Positions 23,760 through 35,345 of a DNA stretch of 64,000 nucleotides are shown piece after piece (the stretch's first letter is position 1; each line of letters starts with the position of its first letter). The stretch comes from Dama dama. Taxonomy: Eukaryota > Chordata > Mammalia > Artiodactyla > Cervidae. Made by a program: the position numbers and the translations under genes. The DNA lies in assembly GCF_033118175.1 (NCBI RefSeq), contig NC_083710.1, forward strand, positions 42,191,501-42,255,500. Reading direction: 5' to 3'. The notes under the pieces were generated by a model, which was not told the origin of the DNA, did no database searches, and saw only the letters and a list, made by a program, of their open reading frames with translations.

Positions 23760-26084
23760 AAATAAGCACACTTACACCTATTATAGGTAATATTGAAGTT
23801 CATGTGCATATATAAGAACATTGTACAATTATCAAAATATATCTACAACTAGAAAGTCTTGAACTAGTAAGAAAACTATAATTACTAGTGATTGTATTCA
23901 GCAAATTTTGAAGGAAAAATACTAAATGTGCATATTCTTATGCATGTGATTATTTTAATACATTTTATATACACATCAAAGATTCTTAGTGGTATAAATA
24001 TCTTACTGTTATGTGTGGCTACATATGTGTCCTTGGTTTAGTAAAAAGTAAAAAAAAAAAGCTTTTTCTTTTAAATATTGTACTTTACAGCATTTGAATT
24101 ATTTACAAAATTATATATATTTGAGAATATTTTTATATGAAAACAAATTTTCTAGATTCAGGGTCATCATTTCAGATTTCATGTTTTAGCTCTGTCTGTT
24201 ATATATATATATGTTTAGCTCAGACACCAACTGTGAGATTTTAGGCAAGGTACTGCTTCTACTGAAAGATTTATTGCAATTCTTGCTTTAAGATTTTTGT
24301 CCAGGGATAATGTATGTAGAAAGTGCCTTGTGCATTGTTATGTAAACAAGAAGACAGTGCTCCAGAAATTCTCATTTCTTTAAACACAAAATCAGGAAAC
24401 AAGGAAAAAGAAGAACAATCCCTTTATCTTGAATATTTTTGCTTATAGCTCTTGTGGGAATTAGTTTCTTTCCAAAAAGCAAATTTTAAGAAAAGAAAAT
24501 TACCAACCAGTGCTAAAGCTATAACTTCACTTGCCACCCACTCTCATGTTATTTGTGGAATTCCATTGTATAAAGATTAACAAGGGAGAATATAAATAAG
24601 TAGAGCATGTGATTTTATAGAGATATTAAACATGATAAATACCTGTGAATATCAAGCCTATCTGACTTCATTCAAGATTTAACTGATTCTTGCATAGATC
24701 TGAGTGGACTAAGGGTACTGCCAGATTACTGAGACTCTTCCCTCCTGTTCTGTCTCTGTTAGAGCCCTATTCACTTGCACTTCCAAACTTAGAAAGGGTC
24801 TCCACCAGGAGAAATTAAGAAAGTAATTTCAACAATAAACAACCAAAACTCATCGATCGGAAACTCTTAAAGAAAGAGAAATCATAATGACTGCAATAAG
24901 GACTCACATACTAGACAATTCCAGATTTTCAGTCATTGTCAATTCAAAGATGTCACTAGATATAATAAGATCACAAAACACAAAGATATTCAAATCATAA
25001 TAACTGATGAACAAGAAATCCAGTTTATTACTAGATCTCTTTCCTTAAACATTCTGAAGAATCTCTGAGGATGTTTACATTGCTTCCTTAAACAGTTTAC
25101 CTTGCTGTGCCAAGAAAACAGAAACCCAGATGTGATTACTTCTGCCCAACTTTGTAAATACTGGCCTCTGGAAAGCCCACTGGCTGGGATAGAGCCCCAG
25201 CAGCTATGGTGCCACTGATAACACGGAAATCAGCTTTGACTGTGGGACCTGAATTAAAAAACTGCTGCTGGCTACAGCTGTGGCAGTCCCCTGGCACACT
25301 GCTTTCACAAACAGCAATGCAGATTTCTTTTTGATTGACTCAGACCCGAGTGACTTCTACTTAACCAAGGGGTGGATAAACCATCAGTGTTGAGCCCAGT
25401 CTGTGAAGAAACAGAGGAAAAGGTTCAGGACCACAGAGAGCCCAAGAAGCAGGGAATAGCTCTTAGAATCTACACACAGCCATTTTCCCAAAGGCACAGC
25501 AATTGAGAACACGGGCAGCAGGGATAATTGGCAATAATAGGAACACTTGGACAGCATGCCCAATGTCTATTGTCCTCCCAGATCTCAGTTAAGGTATAAT
25601 AATTTTCTCACATCCAAAATGTCAGAAAGAATTTATCTCACTTCTTGCTATTGGATCTAGAACTCAAATGCATATTTTTGAATCAGAGCTAGGTGTTAAC
25701 CATGCCTAGAATCCTTGCTTTTCCATACAACTGATGAAAATGATTGCCATTACTGCACCTGCAAACACCATTGCCAGAAAAGGAAGGAAAACATTATAGG
25801 GATCCAGTGGTTCTCTTGCTGACTCTGTGTAAACTGAAATCACCCTCAGCACCAAATTTACCCTAACAAGAACCTAGGGGAAAAAGAGCCTCTCTCTTTC
25901 AGTCTCAAATCTCTCTCTCTCTCTTTTTTTTTTTCTTTCTTTTTTGCCTCAGGATAAACTATCACCAGATTGATTCACAGTAGGAGTTTGCATTCATTTT
26001 AAAGAAAAAACTCTACGTCACACCTCAAGGATAATTTTTCATACAGGGACTCAATAGGTCATTGCAAAAATATCAACAGATTTA
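23760..26084. other. Mostly unassigned intergenic sequence
   Basis: No supported gene. A possible MIR lies at 24205-24340 (see that entry). The less AT-rich part (about 25090-25560) has no long frame or convincing splice pattern. A TC/T-rich tract lies at about 25906-25945. Confidence 0.45.
24205..24340 (+). mobile_element. Possible MIR, decayed
   Basis: The order of AGCTCAGACACC, AACTGTGAGATTTTAGGCAAG and a later ATAATGTATGTAGAAAGTGCC follows the MIR core and tail, with many changes. Confidence 0.42.
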
Positions 26085-26335
26085 TTAAAGTGGTTAAGAG
26101 CCAGATTCTTTGGTCTGTAGCTCAGCTCTTTATTTATTAGCTCTGTGACCTTGGGCAAGTTATTTGCCTTCTCTGGGTCTTAGTATCTTAATCTGAGAGG
26201 AAACAGGATTTTTTAACAGTGTAGCACAGGGCCTCCATGAAGTTAGGAAAAAAACAAACAAACAAACAATGATCCATTAAGTATGTGAAAAACAGTGACC
26301 ATATATAGTAGATGTTCTATAAATAATTTTCTTAT
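26085..26335 (+). mobile_element. MIR SINE
   Basis: GTGGTTAAGAGCC, GTAGCTCAGCTC, TTAGCTCTGTGACCTTGGGC and CTTCTCTGGGTCTTAGT give the MIR core. The tail part (GTAGATGTTCTATAAATAA) lies near 26310. An (AAAC)n stretch at about 26247-26269 separates core and tail. Confidence 0.75.
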
Positions 26336-27060
26336 TTGGGCATAGGTTTGTTTCATAAATCTGTCATATTCAATTGTATAGCTACTTGTAATAGTGGCTA
26401 CCATAAGCATATTGCACCAGAAGGGATGACAAAAGAGGAGAGTAGACAGGTTATGCAGGAGAAAAGTAGAAAAATCTTGCCACTATTCCCAAGACAATCT
26501 GTGCCTAAAGCTGGCACCTCTGGGTCATGAAAAGCAATTTTCCCCAAAACACTGCTTGCAGTTCTCCCCTTTCAAGAACAATGGTAAACTGTGGCATTTT
26601 AAAATTAAAATTGTTAAACAATAAAAGTTAAAAGGTTATATCTTATGTGTGTTTTGGTTTACTTGTTGGATGATAGTTATTGCCGACTTTCTGAGAAAAC
26701 TGATACAGACAGAAATGCATTTGGTTACGCAAATCTTGCTAAAGGGCTGTTCTGCCCACTAAAAATCTCCAAAAATAACCCTCCAGCAGAAGACTTTCAG
26801 AGACTTTTACCTATTCTTTGTATAAGGCAACTCTTTCCAATTATTCTTTTGCACTGTCATTTATAAACAGTGAATAGCTATGAAGGAAGAGCTTTTCAGC
26901 AAAGGGAAGCAGTGACATCCAACCCTTAGTTGCCACATTCTATTTTTTGACTCTGTTATTTGAGGCAGTCATGAAAACGCCATGATTTAAATTGTGAGAG
27001 TTTATGATGGCATTTCAATAGGTTTCAGGAAAAATTTATGGGTACTTCTATTTAACTTTT
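26336..27060. other. Unassigned
   Basis: Short frames at 26336-26530 and 26645-26866 show no known domain. No repeat is recognised. Confidence 0.4.
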
Positions 27061-27870
27061 TTATTGTATAATAAAATGTTTTATCTTTATTGTACAAAAT
27101 GTAAAATGATTGAGTGTATAGAAGAATTAAAAGTCATCTGCAATCCTAAAACCAGAGACAATCACTTTAAAAAATGTGTGTGTGTGTGAGAGAGAGAACT
27201 AATATGTACAATGCACCCAATTAGATACAGATAGAATACACTGCATATGTAATATAAATGGGAAAATAGGAATTGATCAGGCTAAAAAAGCATTACTTTA
27301 CTTATTAATCTATTCCTCTATTGCTAAATGTTAGGTTGTTTCTATTGTTTTTAACTCTCAAGTAATGTTGTGAAGACCTTTCTAGAACATAAAAGTTTGA
27401 TTCTTGAATATTTTCCTAGGATTTATTCTTTGCAGTAAAAAATATGGATAAGGGAGCCAAATTTTCCTCTAAAAAGTTTGAACCAATTTTCATTTCCACC
27501 ACAGTCTCTAAGAAAATCTAGTTGTATCACTTACTAATTTTAGGGTTAAAGTCAAGTCGCTCAGTCGTGTCCGATTTTTTGCGACCCCACGGTGTGTAGC
27601 CTACCAGGCTCCTCTGTCCATGGGATTTTGCAAGCAAGAGTACTGGAGTGCGTTGCCATTTCCTTCTCCAGGGGATCTTCCTGACCCAGGGATCGAACCG
27701 GGGTCTCCAGCATTGCAGACAGACACTTTACCGTCTGAGCCACCAGCGAAGCCCAGTTTTAGGGTTAGGTAATTATAAAGAGAAATATGTTATACAATTA
27801 TTCTTTTTAATCTGCATTTAAAAATTATTGGTGAAGCTGAACATTTTTTCTGTTTTAGTGTTTTTAAAAA
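27060..27870 (-). mobile_element. Decayed old L1M-type fragment, split by a SINE
   Basis: A pattern of ATCCTAAAACCAGAGACAATCAC, CATTTCCACCACAG and, after the SINE, GCATTTAAAAATTATTGGTGAAGC resembles antisense old L1 3' sequence. The two halves join at the SINE target duplication. A short (TG)n(AG)n tract is at 27175-27197. Confidence 0.42.
27549..27756 (-). mobile_element. Bov-tA SINE, antisense
   Basis: The minus strand reads as a tRNA-derived head (GGCTTCGCTGGTGGCTCAGACGG..., TCGATCCCTGGGTC) followed by a Bov-A-type body. Perfect 11-bp TSDs, TTTTAGGGTTA, lie at 27538-27548 and 27757-27767. Its near-family sequence suggests a fairly recent insertion. Confidence 0.92.
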
Positions 27871-28577
27871 TTGGAATGCCACTGTACTTAACATCTGGGA
27901 GGTTCAACAAACTTTTGAGAAAAATGTAGGCTCAAAAATATTTTATTAATTATTTCTCTACTGGATTTGTTGTAATGACTTTTGAATTATCAGCTTTAAA
28001 AGATTAGGTAAAACACTATTCAAATTGTTTCTGAGAGCATGGGGTATTCACTTATATTTTTATAGCATTTGTATTATTTTGTTTATTTAAAAATTTTCAA
28101 CTTCTTTTAAACCTCTGGAATATTTACAACATGCATTGTAAGCAAATGACCTAATCTAAAAGTTTCCCAAATATCCACTATATCCCACACCATTTTAAGA
28201 CTCATTCATTAGGACTGGTCAAATGGCAATCATTTTCAAGGTGGTATATTCTGTTCCATTTACCTGTTGATTTTTATGCAAACTAACATTTTGCATTATT
28301 CTATTTTGTATTATAATTTAACATTTTGTCAGGAAATACTATTTCTTTACTTTTTCAAAGTATTTTTATTCTCACTGACAATGTTAATAGCCATTATTTC
28401 TCTGCTACCTTTACTACAATGCTTTCTGGTTATGACAGAGTTGAGAATTATTTTCTCAAGTTCCAATAAAAATCCATTTGGCGAAGTAATATATGTTTTG
28501 CTACATCTGTGAAATAATTTGGGAAAATTTTAAATTTTGTTTATTGTGTTTAATCTATTAAAAAGTGATTTTCATTT
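27871..28577. other. Unassigned AT-rich sequence
   Basis: No gene or clear repeat. The frame at 28267-28512 is AT-driven and lacks recognisable domains. Confidence 0.4.
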
Positions 28578-28742
28578 AGTAGAGCATATATTTATTGAGT
28601 ACCTACTGTGTGCCAGATACAGCTTAAATGTTAAGTATATAAATAGAAGTGACAAACATATTAAGGTCCCTGCCATCATGTAGTTTATATTCTAAAGAGA
28701 ACAGAGATAGAATGAAAAAACAAACACCAAAACAAAAAATTA

Positions 28743-29340
28743 GTTCTGTGAAAAATACTGTTGGTAGCTTGATAGGGATTGCATTGAATCTATAGACTGC
28801 TTTGGGTAGAATAGCCATTTTGACAATATTAATTCTTCCAATCCATGAACACGGTATGTTTCTCCATCTGTTTCTGTCCTCTTTGATTTCTTTCATCAGT
28901 GTTTTATAGTTTTCTATGTATAGGTCCTTTGTTTCTTTAGGTAGATACACTCCTAAGTATTTTATTCTTTTTGTTGCAATGGTGAATGGTATTGTTTCCT
29001 TAATTTCTCTGTCTGTTTTTTCATTGTTAGTATATAGGAATGCAAGGGATTTCTGTGTGTTAATTTTATATCCTGCAACTTTACTATATTCATTGATTAG
29101 CTCTAGTAATTTTCTGGTAGAGTCTTTAGGGTTTTCTATGTAGAGGATCATGTCATCTGCAAACAGTGAGAGTTTTACTTTTTCTTTTCCTATCTGGATT
29201 CCTTTTACTTCTTTTTCTGCTCTGATTGCTGTGGCCAGAACTTCCAACACTATGTTGAATAGTAGTGGTGAGAGTGGGCAACCTTGTCTTGTTCCTGATT
29301 TCAGGGGAAATGCCTTCAATTTTTCACCATTGAGGGTGAT
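28743..29340 (-). pseudogene. L1 ORF2 reverse transcriptase segment (inverted)
   Basis: The minus-strand frame, open from about 29319 into the flank, carries GTRQGCPLSPLLFN, the RT active-site box LFADDMILYIENP, the thumb segment IKYLGVYLP and AILPKAVYRFNAIPIKLP. In an intact element this domain makes cDNA at the nicked target. Here it is separated from the endonuclease and the C-terminus, with no start or promoter, so it is a fragment although no stop interrupts it. The predicted frame runs about 40 codons into flanking L2 sequence (down to 28624), which is not L1. Confidence 0.88.
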
Positions 29341-29349
29341 TTTTTCACA

Positions 29350-30657
29350 GAACTAGACCAAAGAATTTCACAATTTGTATGGAAATACAAAAAACCTCGA
29401 ATAGCCAAAGTAATCTTGAGAAAGAAGAATGGAGCTGGAGGAATCAACCTGCCTGACTTCAGACTCTACTACAAAGCCACAGTCATCAAGACAGTATGGT
29501 ACTGGCACAAAGACAGAAATATAGATCAATGGAACAGAATAGAAAGCCCAGAGATAAATCCACGAACCTATGGACACCTTATCTTTGACAAAGGAGGCAA
29601 GGATATACAATGGAAAAAAGACAACCTCTTTAACAAGTGGTGCTGGGAAAACTGGTCAACCACTTGTAAAAGAATGAAACTAGAACACTTTCTAACACCA
29701 TACACAAAAATAAACTCAAAATGGATTAAAGATCTAAATGTAAGACCAGAAACTATAAAACTCCTACAGGAGAACATAGGCAAAACACTCTCCGACATAA
29801 ATCAAAGCAAGATCCTCTATGACCCACCTCTCAGAATATTGGAAATAAAAGCAAAACTAAACAAATGGGACCTAATGAAACTTAAAAGCTTTTGCACTAC
29901 AAAGGAAACTATAAGTAAGGTGAAAAGACAGCCCTCAGATTGGGAGAAAATAACAGCAAATGAAGCAACAGACAAAGGATTAATCTCAAAAATATACAAG
30001 CAACTCCTGCAGCTCAATTCCAGAAAAATAAATGACCCAATCAAAAAATGGGCCAAAGAACTAAACAGACATTTCTCCAAAGAAGACATACAGATGGCTA
30101 ACAAACACATGAAAAGATGCTCAACACCACTCATTATTAGAGAAATGCAAATCAAAACCACAATGAGGTACCATTACACGCCAGTCAGGATGGCTGCTAT
30201 CCAAAAGTCCACAAGCAGTAAATGCTGGAGAGGGTGTGGAGAAAAGGGAACCCTCTTACACTGTTGGTGGGAATGCAAACTAGTACAGCTGCTATGGAAA
30301 ACAGTGTGGAGATTCCTTAAAAAACTGGAATTAGAACTGCCATATGACCCAGCAATCCCACTTCTGGGCATACACACTGAGGAAACCAGATCTGAAAGAG
30401 ACACGTGCACCCCAATATTCATCGCAGCACTGTTTATAATAGCCAGGACATGGAAGCAACCTAGATGCCCATCAGCAGATGAATGGATAAGGAAGCTGTG
30501 GTACATATACACCATGGAATATTACTCAGCCATTAAAAAGAATTCATTTGAACCAGTCCTAATGAGATGGATGAAGCTGGAGCCCAATATACAGAGTGAA
30601 GTAAGCCAGAAAGATAAAGAACATTACAGCATACTGACACATGTATATGGAATTTAG
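29350..30657 (+). pseudogene. L1 ORF2 C-terminal segment, open
   Basis: About 435 codons are open from ELDQRISQFVWKY to the TAG at 30655-30657. The C-terminal zinc-knuckle-like motif CX3CX7HX4C is intact (CWRGC...H...C near 30222-30275). The region binds RNA and is needed for L1 movement in studied elements. There is no N-terminal endonuclease or RT on this strand, so this is a remnant. Confidence 0.88.
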
Positions 30658-31114
30658 AAAGGTGATAACGATAACCCTATATGCAGAACAGAAAAAGAGA
30701 CACAGAAATACAGAACAGACTTTTGAACTTTGTGGGAGAATGTGAGGGTGGGATATTTCAAAAGAACAGCATGTATACTATCTATGGTGAAACAGATCAC
30801 CAGCCCAGGTGGGATGCACGAGACAAGTGCTCGGGCCTGGTGCACTGGGAAGACCCAGAGGAATCGGGTGGAGAGGGAGGTGGGAGGGGGGATCGGGATT
30901 GGGAATACATGTAAATCCATGGCTGATTCATATCAATGTATGACAAAACCCACTGGGAAAAAAAAAAATAATAATAATAATAAAAAAAAGAAAAAAAAAA
31001 AAAGAATTCCTGGAAAAAAAAAAAACAAAAAATTAAAAATAATGTCATATATATATCAAAACTATGGAAGAGAATAAAGCAGGGTAGGAGGGCAGGGAAC
31101 ATGTGTATTTGTGT

Positions 31115-31115
<1 letters not shown>

Positions 31116-31152
<37 letters not shown>
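31116..31152. repeat. (GT)n microsatellite
   Basis: About 17 near-perfect GT units lie inside the right half of the L2 remnant. Length variation between individuals is likely. Confidence 0.9.
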
Positions 31153-31158
<6 letters not shown>

Positions 31159-31290
31159 TGGGCAATAAGGAAAGATCCCAGTGAGAAAGTGATGTTTTAG
31201 TAGGGGCCTGAAGCAGGGAAAGTCACAAGTCAGTCAAATATCTTCAGGAAGGCCATTCAAGCTAGAGGGAACAGTCACTTCAAAACATTT

Positions 31291-31929
31291 GTAAAAACCA
31301 TAATATATGTTCAAGTTAATTTTCTATAGATTGTCTTCAGTCCTTTCTTGCAATGCTGCTTTAATGCATTTTATATTTCATATTGCTAAAAATTAACATA
31401 TTGCATATTTAGTATCATTACTATTATACTATGTGAATTAATGTCATTTATAGAACAGAAATAGTTTTGTTTTGTTTTTTCCTGTTTTCCATTTAACTTT
31501 TGGTATATTAAAATTTACTGGTATTAAAACACCATTTCCCATAAACGTATAACTCTCAGTAAAAACAGTGGTCCTGCTTGGCTTTCCTTATCTATTCAGT
31601 ACTAATGAAGAACTACAGAAGTAGAAACTCACTAATGCTATCTATTGCTTTTGGTGGTTGCATCCATATATTTTGACATAATATGCTCTTAGTGCTATTA
31701 ATTGAACTTTTAGCTTTAGCTGTTTACTCACCTTGTCCAATCACCACCCTCATACACACTAACAGTTCATTCTATACGGTTATATTGTGATTTTCATTAA
31801 ATCAATATTCTGAGATTAGATTTTAAGTAAGTAACTGTTGTTCAGATCTGTACAGGGCAGTAATGGTGTTTAACTTTATTTTCTTGACTGACACTTGCTT
31901 TTCTTAACCTATCATCTCATTTATTTGTT

Positions 31930-31977
<48 letters not shown>

Positions 31978-32222
31978 TCATCATGATTCATTCTCTTCAG
32001 TGCTTCAACAAACCTTTATTTTATTTAATTTTATTTTTGTTAACATAGTCACACAGAAATGTGTATAGAGATTTACAGTAGCATTATACACAGCAACCAG
32101 AAGGCGGAAACAATCCAAATGGATGAGTAGATAAACAAAATGTGCTATATCTATAAAGAATAGTGTTCAGTCACAAAAAAGGATGGAGTAGTGATACATG
32201 TCACGGATAAACCTTGAAAACA
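31291..32222. other. Unassigned, with a (TA)n microsatellite
   Basis: AT-rich sequence with no gene or clear repeat apart from the TA tract at 31933-31976. The stretch at 32090-32215 (GAAGGCGGAAACAATCCAAATGG type) resembles a decayed sense L1 ORF2/3' UTR. Confidence 0.45.
31933..31976. repeat. (TA)22 microsatellite
   Basis: Uninterrupted TA dinucleotides over about 44 bases. Confidence 0.95.
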
Positions 32223-32853
32223 TTCAGTTCAGTCACTGAGTTGTGTCCGACTCTTTGTGACCCCATGAATCACGGCATGCCAGGCCTCCCTGTCCATCAT
32301 GAACTCCCAGAGTTTACTCAAACCCATGTCCATTGAGTCAGTGATGCCATCCAGCCATCTCATCCTCTGTCGTCCCCTTCTCCTCCTGCCCACAATCCCT
32401 CCCAGCATCAGGGGCTTTTCCAACGAGTCAACTCTTCGCATGAGGTGGCCAAAGTATTGGAGTTTCAGCTTCAACATCAGTCCTTCCAATGAACACCTGG
32501 GACTGATCTCCTTCAGGATGGACTGGTTGGATCTCCTTGCAGTCCAAGGGACTCTCAAGAGTCTTCTCCAACTCCACAGTTCAAAAGCATCAATTCTTCA
32601 GTGCTCAGCTTTCTTCACAGTCCAACTCTCACATCCATACATGACCACTGGAAAAACCATAGCCTTGACCAGACAGACCTTTGTTGGCAAAGTAATGTCT
32701 CTGCTTTTTAATATGCTGTCTGGGTTGGTCATAACTTTCCTTCCAAGGAGTAAATGTCTTTTAATTTCATGGCTGCAATCACGATCTACAGTGATTTTGG
32801 AGCCCAGAAAAATGAAGTCTGGAACTGTTTCCACTGTTTCCCCATCTATGAAG
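32223..32853 (-). mobile_element. BovB, 5'-truncated, antisense
   Basis: Starts with antisense 3' end TTCAGTTCAGTCACTGAG and runs to the segment encoding VPDFIFLGSKITVDRDC. It is close to the family sequence: 97- and 109-codon minus-strand frames read through GCESWTVKKAEH and RVPWTARRSNQSILKEI. No clear TSD. Confidence 0.88.
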
Positions 32854-33167
32854 TGATAACAAACGTTTAAAATTCTTATTATTATGAACATACTGGGAAG
32901 TTTATCAACTTCATTTTATTTTGCTTTGCTTCATTTTGTTTTCCTGGGTGAAATCTCTCTAGTGCCCTCTATCATCCTACTTCAACCTGACTGGTGGATC
33001 TTGAGATCATCAGGCAGTTGTATCTCTGGTCCAGGATCTCTCTTTGCCTTCATCCTTAGGATTCACTCTGTCTCTTCCTGTGTTGGATCCTTTATACCCT
33101 TGCATCTATAGTTTATTCCTTCTTGCTTAATTCTGGCTATGGGAGTTTACCTTCCAAAAGACCAGGT

Positions 33168-33225
33168 AACAGCAAACTATGGTCCTGCAGGCCAAATCTA
33201 ATCTACTCTTTATTGTTGGGCAACT
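33168..33225 (+). mobile_element. Possible hAT-like MER fragment
   Basis: AACAGCAAACTATGGTCCTGCAGGCCAAATCTAATC resembles the GCAAACTA-GGCC-GGGCCAAATC end shared by several non-autonomous hAT elements. Only about 60 bases are recognisable before the L1. Confidence 0.32.
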
Positions 33226-33229
33226 CAGA

Positions 33230-35345
33230 AGTTAAGACAAGGATGCCCACTCTCACTGTCTGCAGATGATGTGCTAGCATACATAGAAAACTGTAAAGAT
33301 ACTATCACAAAATTACTATACCTTATCAACAAATTTGATAAAGTTGCAAGATACAAAATAAAAACACAGAAATCCCTTGCATCCCCACACATTAACAATG
33401 AAAAATCAGAATGAAAATTAAGGAAAATAATCCCATTAAACATTTCAATAAAAATAATAAAATACCTAACATAAACCTACCTATCAAGACAAAAGACAGA
33501 AAAAGATGACACTGATGAAAGAAATCAAAGATGACACAAACAGATGGAGAGCTATATCATGCTCTTGGAGAATGTTCTTATGAATCAATATTATTAATAT
33601 CAATATTATGAAATAATACCCCAAACAATTCACAGATTCAGTTCAACACCTATCAAATTACCAATGGCAATTTTCACAGAACTAAAACAAAACAAACACA
33701 AATCACAATTTGTATGGAAACACAAAAAACCCCACATAGACAAAGCAAACTTGAGAAGAAAAGCAGAGCAGGAGAAATCAACCTTCCTGACTTCACACTA
33801 TACTACAAAGCTACAGTCATCAGTACAGTATGGTACAGGCATAAAAATAGAAACATAAGCAAATGGAATAAGATAGAAAAACCAAGATAAACCCACACAC
33901 CTATGAGCACCTTCTCTTTGACACAGAAGCAAGAATATACAGTGGAGAAAAGACAGCCTGTTCAGTAAGTCATGCTGGGAGAACTGACAGTTACATATAA
34001 AACAATAAAATTTGAAAACTTCTTAACATCATTCATAAAAATAAACTCAAAATGAATTTAAGACTTAAATGTAAGGCCAGAGATTATAAAGCTCTGAGAG
34101 GAATATATAGGCAAAACAGTCTTTGACATGAATCACAGCAAGATCCCCTATCACCCACCTTCTAGAGTAATGTAAATAAAAGCAAAAATAAACAAATGAG
34201 ACCTAATTAAACTTAAAATATTTTCCACAGCAAAGGAAACCATAAACAAGATGAAAAGAAAACCCTCAGAATGGGAGAAAATAATTGCAAATGAAGTAAC
34301 TGACAAAGTATTAATCCCCAAAGTATACAAATAGCTTATACAGGTCAATATCAGAAAAGAAAAAAAAAACAAATAGCTGAATCAAAAAGACCTAAACAGA
34401 CATCTCTCCAAATAAAACATAGAGATGGGCAATAAATACATAAAAAGGTGGTCACCATTGTTTATTACTAGAGAAATTCAAATCAAAACTATAATGAGGT
34501 ATCACATCACACTAGCAGAATGGCCATCATCAAAAAATCTACAAAGAATAAATACTGGAGAGTGTGTGGAGAAAAAGGAACCCTCCTGCAGTGTTGATGG
34601 AAATGTAAATTGATACAGCTGCTATGGAAAACAGTATGGAAATTCCTTAAAAACCAAGAATAAAACTACCATATGAACCAGCAATCCCGTTCCTGGGCAT
34701 ATATCCTAATAAAACCATAATTCAAAAGACACAGACACCCCAATGTTCATTACAGCACTATTTAAAATAGCCAGGATATGGAAGCAACTTAGATGTTCAT
34801 TGATAAATGAATTAATAAAGAAGTCAGTACATATATACAGTGGAATATTACTCAAACATGAAAAAGAATGAATGTGAGTCAGTTGCAGTGAGGTGAACTT
34901 AGAGCCTGTCATTATACACAGTGAAGTAAGTTAAAAAGAGAAAAACAAATATCATATAATAATAATATATAGATAGATAGATCGATAGTAGATAGATATG
35001 GAATCCACAGAAATAGTACTGATGAGTCTAATTCTAGGGAAGAAATAGAGTCACAGACATAGGGCAGTGACTTCTATAACAGCAAGGAGAGGAGAGGGTG
35101 GGATGAATTGAGAAAGCAGTGTTGACGTATATACACAATCATGTGAAATAGATAGCTGGTGAGAAGCTGCTGCATAACACAGGGAGCTCAGCCAGATACT
35201 CTGAGATGATCAAGACAGATGGGATGGGGAGAGGAGGGCTCAAAAGGGAGGGGTGTATATATAATTACAGCTGATTCATGCTGCTGGGTAGCAGAAACCA
35301 GCACAACAGTGTAAAGCCATTAGCCTTCAATTAAAAACAAATGAT
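33230..35345 (+). mobile_element. L1, 5'-truncated, sense, decayed
   Basis: ORF2 begins at ACAAGGATGCCCACTCTCAC, jumps over an internal deletion to the GCAGATGATGTG active-site region, and continues through the C-terminal region (33670-34700) to the 3' UTR. That ends near 35340 with GTGTAAAGCCATTAGCCTTCAATTAAAAA. A GATA-like tract at 34968-34998 lies in the 3' UTR region. All long frames are interrupted. Confidence 0.8.

Larger units (their letters stand above)
28743..31021 (+). mobile_element. Young L1, 5'-truncated, with 5' inversion
   Basis: Perfect 14-bp TSDs, AAAACAAAAAATTA, lie at 28729-28742 and 31022-31035. Bases 28743 to about 29340 are antisense ORF2 (RT); from there to 30960 the sequence is sense ORF2 C-terminus and 3' UTR, then a 60-base A-rich tail containing (AAT)n and a GAATTCCTGG interruption. 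Element positions at the outer left edge (…FFTEL) and at the start of the sense part (FFTELDQ) coincide, the signature of twin priming. Both coding pieces are open, so the insertion is recent on the scale of this window. Confidence 0.92.
28578..31290 (-). mobile_element. L2 LINE 3' end, antisense, split by L1
   Basis: The left block (28578-28742) has TATTTATTGAGTACCTACTG, TGTGCCAGATAC and CCTGCCATCATGTAG, the antisense L2 3' end. The right block (31036-31290) continues with AATAAAGCAGGGTAGG and AGGAAGGCCATTCAAGC, the next part of L2. A young L1 between TSDs separates them. Confidence 0.72.

Noticed and set aside
25090..25560. Less AT-rich unique stretch as a possible exon
   Set aside because: No long frame, no convincing splice sites and no similarity that I recognise.
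28624..29319. 231-codon intact RT frame as a possible host or domesticated gene
   Set aside because: It is the inverted part of a TSD-flanked L1 and runs past the element into L2 sequence. No promoter, start context or selection can be claimed.
29416..30657. 413-codon frame as a host gene
   Set aside because: It is L1 ORF2 C-terminus in a recent insertion, with L1 3' UTR and A-rich tail directly after it.
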